64,000 nt of DNA from Euryodendron excelsum (lineage: Eukaryota; Streptophyta; Magnoliopsida; Ericales; Pentaphylacaceae), in assembly GCA_033060915.1 (NCBI GenBank), contig CM065388.1, positions 31,473,501-31,537,500 on the forward strand. Direction: 5' to 3'. The translations under genes and the position numbers were made by a program. Each line of letters opens with the position of its first letter. Positions within the stretch are counted from its first letter, which is position 1. Shown here piece after piece: positions 47,486 through 59,015 of the stretch. The notes beneath the pieces are model-generated. The model saw nothing but the letters and a program-made list of their open reading frames with translations, was not told the DNA's origin and made no database searches.

Positions 47486-48909
47486 ATGACGGCGTCTTCT
47501 TCATCGGCAGCGTTCTTCGGAATGCGAGAAGAAGATCAGAACCAGATGGAACAGCAGCATTCCTCAGCACCGACTTCATCAGCAGCCATAACTGCAGCCC
47601 CCCAGAAGAAGAGAAGAAATCAGCCAGGAACACCATGCAAGTATCGAACAATTTAATACATAAATCTACTCTATATACGCCGCAAACTGAAATGAGTTAT
47701 TCTAGATATCATTTATATAGCTTTGTTTGTTCTTTTCCTTACCTGATGAGAAACCCTAATTTTGAAAGTTCAAAGAGGAATTGGCATCGGGTATTTTTTT
47801 AAAGGTCTTTTTCTATCAATTTTAAGAGTTCTAACAATCTTGTGGATTTTTCTATTGTTTTGTTGTTTGGCTTTTTTCATAACAGATCCAGATTCAGAGG
47901 TTATAGCGCTATCTCCCAAGAGCCTAATGGCCACAAACAGGTTTTTGTGTGAGGTATGCAACAAAGGGTTCCAAAGGGAGCAAAACTTACAGCTCCACAG
48001 AAGAGGACACAACCTTCCTTGGAAGCTAAAGCAGAAGACTACAAAAGAGGTGAAGAGGAAGGTCTATCTGTGTCCTGAGCCCACATGCGTTCACCATGAC
48101 CCTTCAAGAGCTCTCGGCGACCTCACCGGCATTAAGAAGCACTACTCTAGAAAACATGGTGAGAAGAAGTATAAGTGTGAGAAGTGCTCTAAAAAATATG
48201 CTGTGCAATCTGACTGGAAAGCTCACACAAAGACTTGTGGTACTAGAGAGTACAGATGTGACTGTGGAACTCTTTTCTCAAGGTAATCGACCTGTATGTG
48301 TTCTTTCACCATTGAGTTTTATGCATAACTTCACTGATAAGCTGTTATTATTCATAGTTAATTTGCATTCTAATAGTTGAGGAAGCAACTAGGTGGTTAT
48401 ATGCTTCGAAAAGAGAAACATGAAGATGGAGAGAGAAACAAAACAATGGGGACTGCTTGGCTCCTTTGGTTTATGATTCAGAATCCTCAAGTTACAGATT
48501 TATTTATTTTTTTATTTTTTGCAAGGGGGACTTTCTCTGTCTCCCTCTCTTTTGTGATCCCAATTTAATTATTTTATTTTTAAATCTTCTGTTGTTTTTG
48601 TTTATGGATTTTTTTCCTGGTACTTTGTGGGAGGGTAATCTCCGGAAAATAGTTCCACGTGAATAAACTCTGGAAACCGCCATGGTCGTAGAGGCTTCAG
48701 AAAAAACAGTTCATCTTTCTCTTTCCTCGGAACCACCGCCCTTTTGGCCTTTCTTTACCTTTCACCTATTCACGTGGTGCTATACGCCATGTAAAAGAGT
48801 AATCGTTTCCAGGGTTGTTCCCTTATGGGTTGGATAGATGTGATCAGGTCTGTGCTCTTGCAGGTAGTCCTTTTCTTGATAACGTCCGGGGAGTGGAGAA
48901 GCCAAGTCA

Positions 48910-48960
<51 letters not shown>

Positions 48961-51130
48961 ATTTGAATTGTTCACCATATGGCTTCGGTGTTGAAGCTGC
49001 GTTCTTGCCGTATTCAGAAGAGCAGTCATGTGGGTTTTGAGAATTTATTGATTACAATGGTTCAAATATGTGCTCTTTCAATGCTTTCAATTCATGTTTC
49101 TTAAATCACGCACTTGAAAAATCAGACACTTCATTGGTCTTGCATTAATTGTATTCAACTCTGTAAATCAGCTTCTTGATTGATCCCTTTTCATCAAATT
49201 GGATAAATTCCTTTGTTACATTTATTTACCAGGCAGTCCTGAAAATGGTAGGACTTGTTTGATTGATCAATCATTTTCAAAATTTAGAAAGATTCTTTCA
49301 CCAGCCTTCCTTAATTATATCTTGTTGGGAAATTCTAGTTTCTTCCCGCAAGAATCTACAAATTCTTTTTCTACCTACCAGCTTCTTTCAATATTATGAA
49401 ATTTTTGTGTTACATTGTTGGTCAAACTATTTTCTGTGTTGCTGCATACCCATTTTTATCTCACTTTTAGCTGCTGAACTGCAACCCCTACATTGTTTTC
49501 TCAACCATGGAAACCATTAATTTAGGCTCAGCCAAAGACAGTTGGGATCATCATCATGTATCAAGGCAAAATGGATAGCATGAATTCATTTTACATTATC
49601 TTAGAACGATTCTGCCTTATCAGATGTGCTGGTGGTACCCACTCCATGGAGTTGTACAGTAAATGCTGCAAAAAGTACTATGGAATGAGTTTTCAATTAC
49701 CACCATATAATTGTTGCATTTTCCACAACTTCATTTTCTTCAAGATTTTTTATTTTTCATTTCTATCCTTGAAATGTTGGCTTAGAGAAGAGACAATTCC
49801 TGTTCAGAATACTTTTAATTCCATTTTCGTTTCTCTTATTGTTCTTATACTATCTACAGGAGCCTAACTAATGGTTTCATTTCACAATAATTGTTACAGG
49901 CGCGACAGTTTCATCACTCACAGGGCCTTCTGTGATGCACTTGCTCAAGAGGGTGCAAGACAGCCACCCACCTTCAGCAGCATTGGTAACCATTTATATG
50001 GAACTAGCGACATGAGCTTAGGCTTATCATCAGTGGGTCACCAAATTTGCTCAATACAAGATCAGAACCAACCATCTACGGACATATTACCGCTAGGTGG
50101 CGCCAGGACTAGACAATTTGGTCATCTTATTACACCCAATATCGGCTCAGCATTCCGATTCACACAATCTGCTTTATTCATGCCCGAATCAAATCAAGAT
50201 TATCATGAGAACAATCAATCTCAACATGAGTTACTGTCGAACAAGCCATTCCATGGACTAATGCAGCTTTCGGATCCTCAAAACAACGCGAACCATCCTA
50301 CCTCTGCTGCCAGTATCGTCAACCTTAGCTTCTTCTCGAATAGCAGCAACACTAGCAGCATCGACAATAGCAACAGCGCCAACAATAACAACAACAACCT
50401 ATCCTCTTCGAGCTTTCTAATTCCGAATCAGTTCAACAATGGACATGCCAGTGGTGGCGGCAGTGAAGGGTCCAGTCTCTATAGCTCTGGTATCCCTTCC
50501 CTCTACAGCTCGTTGGTTCAAAACGCCAATGTTGCCTCACATATGTCTGCAACTGCGCTGCTTCAAAAGGCTGCTCAAATGGGTTCAACTGCAAGTAACG
50601 GCAGTGCATCTCTGTTGAAAGGTTTCGGAAGCACTTCCTCAAGCGGCACCAAATCCGATAGGCCTCCCATTTTGGCAAACTTTGGTGGTGTTTTCGGTGA
50701 CAACCACGAAAACGATCTTCAAGATTTGATGAATTCTCTTGCTGGTGGCAGCTCCTCCATTTTTGGAAGTGGGTCTGGAGGGGTTAATGCATTTGGTGGG
50801 CATGAACAAGAGAACACTTACGTGGGATACAATGCAAGTAGAACCTGTTTGGAACAAACACAATCACAAACACACAACCAAAGCCCAAGTTATGGTAACA
50901 TGGAGCAGCCTAAATTGCACAACCTCTTTGTTAGTGTTGGAGGCTCTGATAGACTGACAAGAGACTTTCTTGGGGTTGGGGAGATAGTTAAAAGCATGAG
51001 CGGTGGATTTTTACAGAGAGAGCAGCAACGTGGGATTGATGTGATGAGCTCATTGGATTCAGAAAGAAAGACTGCGCCGAAAAGCCAATCTTTTGGAGAT
51101 GGGAATTTTCAGTCAAGAAAGATGAGCTAG
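47486..51130 (+). CDS. INDETERMINATE DOMAIN (IDD) C2H2 zinc-finger transcription factor
   Basis: Exons 47486-47636, 47886-48282 and 49900-51130 join to a 592-residue protein. The start is MTASSSSAAFFGM; an ATG here gives the usual short IDD N-terminus. A KKRR nuclear signal lies at 41-44, then the ID domain at about 51-200: ZF1 C72 C75 H88 H92; ZF2 C113 C118 H136 H141; ZF3 C148 C151 H164 C168; ZF4 C175 C177 H190 C194. Ser/Asn-rich spacer regions follow. Conserved IDD C-terminal motifs are MSATALLQKAAQMG at 398-411 and LTRDFLGV at 535-542. IDDs are nuclear DNA-binding regulators; members of this class (MAGPIE/JACKDAW-like and IDD4/5-like) act with SCARECROW/SHORT-ROOT or DELLA proteins. The reading frame is intact. 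Exact orthology needs a tree. Intron 1 uses a GC donor. Confidence 0.95.
47637..47885 (+). other. IDD intron 1 (GC-AG), 249 bp
   Basis: Donor CCAT|GCAAGTAT at 47637, acceptor TTCATAACAG at 47885. Only this GC donor keeps the frame and gives the family sequence GTPYPDSEVIALSP across the joint. The nearby GT at 47641 would shift the frame by one. Confidence 0.85.
48283..49899 (+). other. IDD intron 2 (GT-AG), 1617 bp
   Basis: Donor TCAAG|GTAATCG and acceptor TTGTTACAG|GCGCG restore FSRRDSFITH through zinc finger 4. The intron is T-rich and contains a (CT)n microsatellite at 48914-48956. No other gene is seen in it; the ORFs at 48377-49867 lack features. Confidence 0.92.
48914..48956. repeat. 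(CT)n microsatellite in IDD intron 2
   Basis: Uninterrupted CT dinucleotides, about 43 bp. Confidence 0.92.
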
Positions 51131-51345
51131 TGAGGAAAAAGTAACAACAAAGTACAGGTACGTCGATGATTAGTGAATTACGTAGTCTTTGGTTAAAAGT
51201 TAATGGATTTCATCGGGAAATGTGTCATTTTTCATTGGGGTCTGGATATCTTTCTCTTCTGTGACACTCACCCTTAATATTTTTATTTTTATTTTTTGGT
51301 GTGCACTCACTCTTATTTGTGTGCACTCTTGACTGCGTACAAATG

Positions 51346-51381
<36 letters not shown>

Positions 51382-54300
51382 ATCTTTAGCATATAATATA
51401 TACCTTTGTAAGTCACGGGTGGTGGATTTTCTGACTTCTCAGCGTGATACGCCTGCAATTATCTGGGATAGGTTCACAAATATTAGATGTAGTTAAAAAA
51501 AGAGTTCATACTAAATGAAGATTAGACTCAATAAAAGTGCATATAGAGTCTCCTCTATGCTATTCTAGTTATGGTAACATTAAAATTCACCACACTGAGG
51601 CGTACAGAACAAAATTGTGTTTTTCTTACATTGTATTTGGATTAAAGATTTAGTGATGAAAAAAAAGGTAAACAGAAAATGAGAGAGAAAAAAGAATAAA
51701 AATATTTTTTTATTTTTATTTTTTCCTTGATAAATTTAAGTTCCAAATATAGCATTAAAGAAAATTTAAGTCGTTGTTAATATTACTATTATTATTCTTA
51801 CTATTTTAGTGTTCGGATTCTTATTGTCACCATACAATTATGGATGTTGTTAACATTGCTGATCGTCATATCATCAGTAGATTCTTGTCTAGACTAGCTT
51901 CTATCTCCAGCACGGTAATTTCTTTCTTTTTCTTATATATATACACACACACATTTGTGGACATGTTGTATGTTCTGCATTAACATATAGTATGTCTGAT
52001 TTTTTTGGAGCTTTCTACATGTTTCAGAAAAAAATAATAAATAAAAAAACGTGTTGCTAAAACATTACTGTCCAGCAGGAAGAGTAAGGTGAGTTAGGGG
52101 AAGCTTTGTTTCTTTGCTTATTGAGCCAACTTCCCATACAGTCATGCATGGTCTGACCAGTACTAGACCTCAATACGGTGGAATCTTTTCTGTCACCAAA
52201 GATGGGCCGCTAGACCTCAAGACGGTGAAATCTTTCTGATAACTTTTAGTAGAAAATCTGTTTATCTTTGAGTTTGAAGTAGTACTGTTAAAGTTTCTTT
52301 GAATTATCAGAAAAAAAAGGCAGAAAGGAATTTTGAAAGTTGTTTTAAATCCGTATATACCATTGTGGCTTGAAAATCATAAAGCTTTTATTCAAGAAAC
52401 ATTTTGAGTATAACAAGCAGGGTACCCCAGAAATTTTATCACTTCATCATATTTCACAAATTAAAAAAGCAAAACAAAATGAGGCCATGGTCCATTTTGT
52501 TTTCTTCAGAACATCTATTGCTCATTTGTTTCATGATATGCCATCATTTATCGATTTACTGATTTTCTTTTATAGGTCTAAAGAAAACGTTATGCTTGGA
52601 CTTCCATACAGAAAAATTGGAATGATTTCATTTCCAAGGGAAAGCCCAAACGGGCCCAAAAAGTCTTCATATCTTTATTAGATTGTGAAGTAAAGATCAC
52701 TGGACAAGATGCAAATTTTGTGAACATGACATCAGTGCACAGCTTCTATCTGCAGAATGATCCATCAAAAATATGTTTACAGCCCTACAATACTAAACAA
52801 ATCAGCTTATATGCATGCAAAATTAAATTTCTCTCATTATCTGAACAATCTTTTATTTTCTTTTCAGAAATGCAAATTAGAACTTTGATTTTTATTTTGA
52901 TCCCATGCATGGTTTTAATATGCAGTATCAGCTAGCGTAACAGTTGCAGTCGCAAAGTAACGGTATCGGTAGTATCAACGCATGTGTAATGAGTATTGGA
53001 AACGAATCTCGTGAAACATTTTAAAGAGCAAGTAAATAAACATAAAAAAGAAACTCATTGATAAGCAAGTTCTAACTCTATTTAAAATAATTTAAATGTT
53101 TATAATGGGTTCAAATCAACATTGTAACTCCTAAAAACATATTCTATAACTGACATTAAGTTTTATGTTGGCTTTAAGCTAAATGTAAAGTTGAATTAGA
53201 AATATTACTCGACTAGATAATTGGTAAGAATAAATCAAACATAACCCTATACTTGGTGTTTGGTAGCTTGTAAAATGGTAAATAATAATAATAATAAGGC
53301 AATACTATTGGTAATAAATTAAGAAAAATACTCGTACAAACATCCGTCCCTTCGATTTATGAATTCACAAATTACATCCCCAAACAATAGCGTGGAGGAT
53401 CCTGTGATGGATTTGTTTCTTCATATTAATTTTTGTGCAATTCAAATACAATAGAAATGCTAATTTTTGTGCAGTTCAATTACAAGAGAAATACTTTGAG
53501 AACGGGTCTAGTGTATTTGTAATTTATTACTCAATAGTACTCAATTTATATATTTTCCCACGAAACTGTGAGATTTATTTTTTAGACTAAACATTTGCAT
53601 TTGTTTGTCTCTTGCTTGAGAGATATGTATGTGATTGTGCCTCAAGTTTCACTGTATAATTTTATTTTTTTAGTAATAAATTACTCACACACCAAAAAAT
53701 TAAAAATAGATGTTGATTACTAATCACATCATCTTAGCTTTTGACCAAATTGTAAAACTTTCTAGATTAATAGGGCATTATATTACTATAGAATTAAATG
53801 TCGAACGAGAAATATATATTTACATAGAAAAATGAGAAAAAATAAAATCTCTAGTCTTGATAGACCATATTAGTGTATCGGCACCTGTAATGGCCATACC
53901 AGCTGACTCACCCTCACAAGCACATTTTTTCTCCTCACACGTAGGATTGGCGGAGTAGTATACCCAGTAAGACCAAGGTCAATTTCTCCTTGGAGATTGG
54001 ATCAAATATAGATTATAGGCAAATGCAAACACAAACTCCGCTCGATATTGATCATAACTAATGAATTACGTCTATAAAAGAAAAACCAAAAATTGATAGA
54101 AAGTGAGGTTTGATTTGGCTAAACTAAAGCAATTTTAATAACAATTAGACTAGTTAAGAAAGAAGGATTGGATTCAATTGATTCAATCACTCAATTTGCC
54201 CAAGGTTTTCTAGAAAGCTTATAACTCAAATCAAATACAACAATCAAGAGTATTTGATTCAGAATATTAAGCATTGGAAAACATGAATTCTATAACAATT

Positions 54301-54483
54301 GTAGATTCATAATTAATTTAAAAGTCTTAGACTAATATCATCGATTTGAGTAATTGCAATACCAATTAGAGAATTGAACATTAAAATTACCAAGTATAAT
54401 CAATAATCTAAGTGTTCTTAGAGTTCTCGGCTTCAGTTGCTAAGAATTAGAGAATTAGGAAGATAAAACATTGAAATCATAAA
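51131..54483. other. IDD 3' UTR and intergenic DNA
   Basis: A (CT)n run at 51347-51378 and a possible polyadenylation signal AATAAA at 51530 lie within 400 bp of the stop codon. Beyond that I see no gene. A small imperfect direct repeat (AGACCTCAATACGGTGGAATC and a variant) is at 52168 and 52213. The rest is A/T-rich and unassigned. Confidence 0.4.
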
Positions 54484-54562
54484 TGTCACGCCCCAGTTAT
54501 CACCCTCCAAGTCTCCACAACTTGGGGGAAGAAAGCACGGTACTCACTCGTGTTAGAACTTA

Positions 54563-57043
54563 TGTGATATCCCAAATCTCTATTTAATTATATTAATGAG
54601 AATTTTTAGTTTATGCAATATTTAATGTTAATTATTTCTTGTTTTGGGTAAAAAATGACCAATGAGGACTTGTGTTGTATCTTGTGTTGGAAGTGTGAGA
54701 CACATGGGATTATTTGCCATGTGTGTCTTCTCATAACACAATACACACACACACCAAAATCGGTTGAGAGAGGGAGAAAGAGAGAAAGGGATGAAGGAAG
54801 GGGAGATTGAGGGAAGAAGGGCTTGAAGGAACAGATTGAAGTCATTGAAGATTTCACCAAGCTTGGAGAAAGGTAAGACTACATCTCTCTACAAAATTAT
54901 ATATGTATATGCATCTATCTTGTGTGATTTTGTTAGGTATTTGTTTATTTGCATCTAGGAGTGTTGTCATTGAGTTTGGAGGACTTCCTTGAGTCCCAAA
55001 TTGATTAAACCTAAGGTGTTGTAAGCCCCATTGGAAGATTTGAGAGTTTGGGATTGAAATCTCCAATTTATGTAAGTTAAGGCTTGGGTTCTTAAAACCC
55101 TAGATCCCTTTGATTTACTTATTTGTTTAGCCTCATTTTGAGGTATTGTCATCCTTTTGGGTCGATCTTTGAACCCTAGAAGCATTGGTAAAGTTTGGTA
55201 GAGTTTTGGGTGATTTGGGTTGGAAATCTAAGGCTTGGAGAACCCATTTTCTCGAACAAAATATGCAAGGATCGTCAAGACACTGTGTATTAGTGTCCTG
55301 ATGATCAATTTTGAAGCTTGGAGTAGCCATGGGTCGTCAGGATGCAACATTTTGTGTCCTAACGATGGTATTTGTGGGCAAAAGTTGGCCTCGGGTTGTT
55401 AAGACGCTCTTGCTGACGCTCGTGTCTGATAGCCCCGATACTATTTAGTAAAATGGGCATAATTTTCTCTAGGAAACTCATATTGATGCACCGTTTGAAG
55501 CATTAGAAAGTAGACTCATAGACCTTTCTATCCATATAAAGTTTGCTTTCTAATTCGTTATGGATTGAGAGTTATAAAAGTTTAAAGTTGACCCAAAATC
55601 TATGCCAATAACATTGTTTTCCAAAATTTTAGTCCACATTTCATAAAGCATAACTTCCTCACCCGAAATGTGTTTTTGGCCCACGACCTATCAAAATAAA
55701 GGGCTTTAAGCCTATTTTCAAATAGAACTAGCCTTGAGTGTGAACTCATCTTTGAGAGGTAGTTGGGACTCGATGAAGGAGTCGACATTCCGACTTTCAT
55801 GTTCAAACCTCAACTTCATGTTCTTATTTTGCATCGTGGCTTTGTTCTAGAGTTCAGCCTTGCCCTCCCGTTGTGGGAATGAGGTGTTGTTGAGTCAGGG
55901 TTGAGGGGTTTATGTGCTTAGTCTTGACTGATATTTCTTTGCTTCTACGTGCATTTGTGTAAGAATACCTTGTTTGTCACCCATCCAATCGGAGAAAGGT
56001 GAGTAACGATATGCCATGAGTAAAACTCTATTATTTTCCAAACATTTTAAGCTCACCTCTATATCACGAATGTTTTCCATACAGTTTAATGCCTCAATGT
56101 TATGTTCAATTACAAATGTCATATTTCAAATGCATGCCAGTTATATTTATGTAATGAATGAAAACTATGGACTATAATGTTTAAATGAAAGAGATGCTAA
56201 GTTTCCAATGTATGGTGCCAATTCGGGTCTTCTCATGGCAAGACTTTAATCTAGCCCGACAGTCTTACGATAGGGACGGGAAATAAACTATCTATGTTGG
56301 GAGACGTCCTTGGCCTAAAGAGCCTTAGCGTGACCTATATGGTTACTATGGAGCCTAGCTCATATATCGAGTTGTAGCACACTTATGTTTTGAACTGAGA
56401 ACTATGATATGTTCACATGTTTTACGACAAGTTGTGAAATGTTATATAAAGAATAATGTTATGTTGCATCTCTTCGTATGATAATATGTTTCAAATGATG
56501 TTTACATTACCTATGAGTTCCAAGCCTACGCTTTAAAGGTTTAAAAGCTCATTTCTTTATGCATAACTAATTATCTATCCTTGTAAGTTGGATATAACTG
56601 CTAGTCCATGATATTTTCTCGCTCATGCATCATTGTTATTCATTAAGCATTAGCTTACGTTTTCTCAAATGATTTTCAGGTAGCCAATCTGGAAGGCCCT
56701 GAAGCGAGGCCATATGTGGATTTTGAGTTACGACCCACGGGCCTATGTTTTGTATAATGTTTGAGTGTTTGACCCAATGCTTCGTAATGATATAATGCTA
56801 TAACTTTGGTGGACCTTGATTTGGTCCTTACGTATGTTTTGTTTTGGATTAGGCACAGCTCTACCATGTATGACACGGATTATGTTTTCAAGTTATCAAA
56901 AGTTCTATTTTTCACAATTATGCATCATTCTAAATGATTATGCATAGGTGATCAACCAGTTTATGTAATGCGGCATTGGGTAGCCTTACTATTGGCCTGT
57001 CATGTACCCTAAATCTGTATAGGTCAGGTTATGGGATGTGACA
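54563..57043. mobile_element. Solo LTR of another gypsy-like family, 2.5 kb, with ACTTA target duplication
   Basis: It begins TGTGATATCCC and ends GGGATGTGACA, near-inverted ends in the TG...CA form. ACTTA flanks it at 54558-54562 and 57044-57048, and the flanks join into the host LTR (GTTAGAACTTA|TCCTACC). No internal genes are present. Content (GGGTCGTCAGGACGC-like segments, TTTTCAGGTAGCC near 56680) resembles long Tekay/Del-type LTRs, but the family is a guess and orientation is unproven. Confidence 0.8.
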
Positions 57044-58639
57044 ACTTATCCTACCAAGGACAACTACGACGGGATTTGAACTTGAAATGCATTTAATGAA
57101 GGGTTTTTTAAGAAAAGTTTTGGAGTCACCACCTAACATGGTTTAGGGAGTGTTAGGTCACCTAAAATTAAGTGTAATCCAAAGACCAAACTTAGGTTTT
57201 TTAAAAATGATTTGAAAATGTACTCTTACGAGCTCCTTTGGAAAATGGAGTTGTTTGGCAACCCTTGAAAGTGCTCAAAGCCATTTTGAAAATGTGACTT
57301 CGGTTTCGGTCATTGAAACAGAAATCTATGGTCTAGGGTTGGTTACATGTAGGGAAGATATCCTAAAATCATCAGTCCACCCCACCCTTTTGGTACCTAC
57401 ATGTCTATTCACCTTAGGTTCACTCACTTGAATAACCAATTCCCAATTGTCCACTTGAATAGATTTAGAAAAACAATTTTGTCATCACTTCTGAAATAAA
57501 TGATTCATGATACAAGTTTTATAAAAAGTTTGGAAGAAAGTTGAGATTGGACTTCGAAAAGCCCTTGTGAACTTGTCTTGAAAAGGTTTTTGAAAATTAA
57601 TTGTTATGTACCTTATGAAAGGTATGTTGACATTTCACTGACTTTGAGAGATTAGTTATGTGGGAACTAAGCTTCTTCAAGGCTATGAATTTTTGAAAAC
57701 AGTTTTAGAAAAAAGAGCTAGAAACTTCCCTGTTTTGAATATCTCACTCGATCTTAGAAAACCCTAACCATAAGAGGCCTAACATTGCTTCAAGAATGGG
57801 ATGTTTTGACAATAGTTTTTGGAAAGAGGATTTGAAAAATGTTTAGGGTTTAAGAAACCTATAATGGACCATGTAGGTTTCATTTGATGTATCAATTTCC
57901 CTAGGCAACCTTAACCATGAAGATGGTTAGGATCACCTTAGGGTTGTGAGCTTTGTAAAACGCTTTGAAAATAGTTTTTGAAAATGGTAAGTGTCTAGCC
58001 ATTTTAGATTTGAGATGAGTTTGAGAGAGCCTTTGAAAATATTTTTGAGTGGAGTAGAGTAGTGTTTTGAAAAGGCTTTTGGATTAGGATTTTTGGAAAC
58101 TTGCAGGAGTAAGAGATTTTTGAAAACATGTTTTGAAAAGATCATTTGAGTTGAAAAGAGATTTAGAGTTGGAGTCTTGAAACCATCTAAACGGTTTTGG
58201 GTGAACTAGGGTTAGGTTGACCTACAGGGTTAGTTTGATCTGGGGTTGGACCGACTCAGGTTAGGTTGACCTAAGATTGGACTAACTAGGGTTTAGATAA
58301 CCTAGAGTTTTGGAATAGTGGTTTAGGGTCAGGGTTTGACTTTAATGGTTTGGAGATGGTTTAGGAAGGTGGTTTTATAAAGTGGTTTAGGGTTAGGGTT
58401 TTACCCTAATGATTTAGAGATGGTTTAGGAAGGTGGTTTTATGCATGCACTTGAAAATGAAGTTTGGAAAATCTACGTTTCTTTGTGAAAAAGGAAAGAT
58501 GATTTTATGCGAAAGGAAATATGTGCTTTGATGTTAAAAATGGAAAAATACAATTTCATGTTAAACATACAAAAACTTGATTTCAAATTGGAAAATGAAA
58601 GATTTGAATTGAAAAAGGAAAGATTTTAATTTGTTTCCA

Positions 58640-59015
58640 AAATGGGATGATTTAATTTTGTTTTAAAAAATAGAAGATTAGATTTTGTTTCCAAACATAG
58701 AAGATTGGATTTTATTTCCAAAATGGAAAGATTTGATTTGCTTTCCAAAAATAGAAGATTGGATTTTGTTTTCAAAATGGAAAGATTTGATATGGTTTCC
58801 AAAAATAGAAGATTGGATTTTATTTTCAAAAATAGAAAATTGTATTTTGTTTCCAAAATAAGAATATTTGATTTGGTTTCTAAAATGGAAAGATTTGATT
58901 TTGCTTTCAAAATAAAAAGATTTGATTTGATTTTCAAAATGGAAGGATTTGATTTTGTTTCCACAACGGAAAGATTTGATTTGATTTTGAAGTTGAAAAA
59001 TGGTAGGATTTGATT
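58640..59015 (-). repeat. 27-bp minisatellite in the G-poor tract of the 54484-60988 LTR
   Basis: Units like GGAAAGATTTGATTTGNTTTCCAAAAT recur about every 27 bp (some longer). The minus-strand frame stays open for 141 codons with a 9-residue KSNLSILET-like repeat, which is a by-product of the period. Confidence 0.65.

Noticed and set aside
48377..49867. Several ORFs of 60-100 codons within the IDD gene
   Set aside because: They lie in intron 2, are T-rich and featureless.
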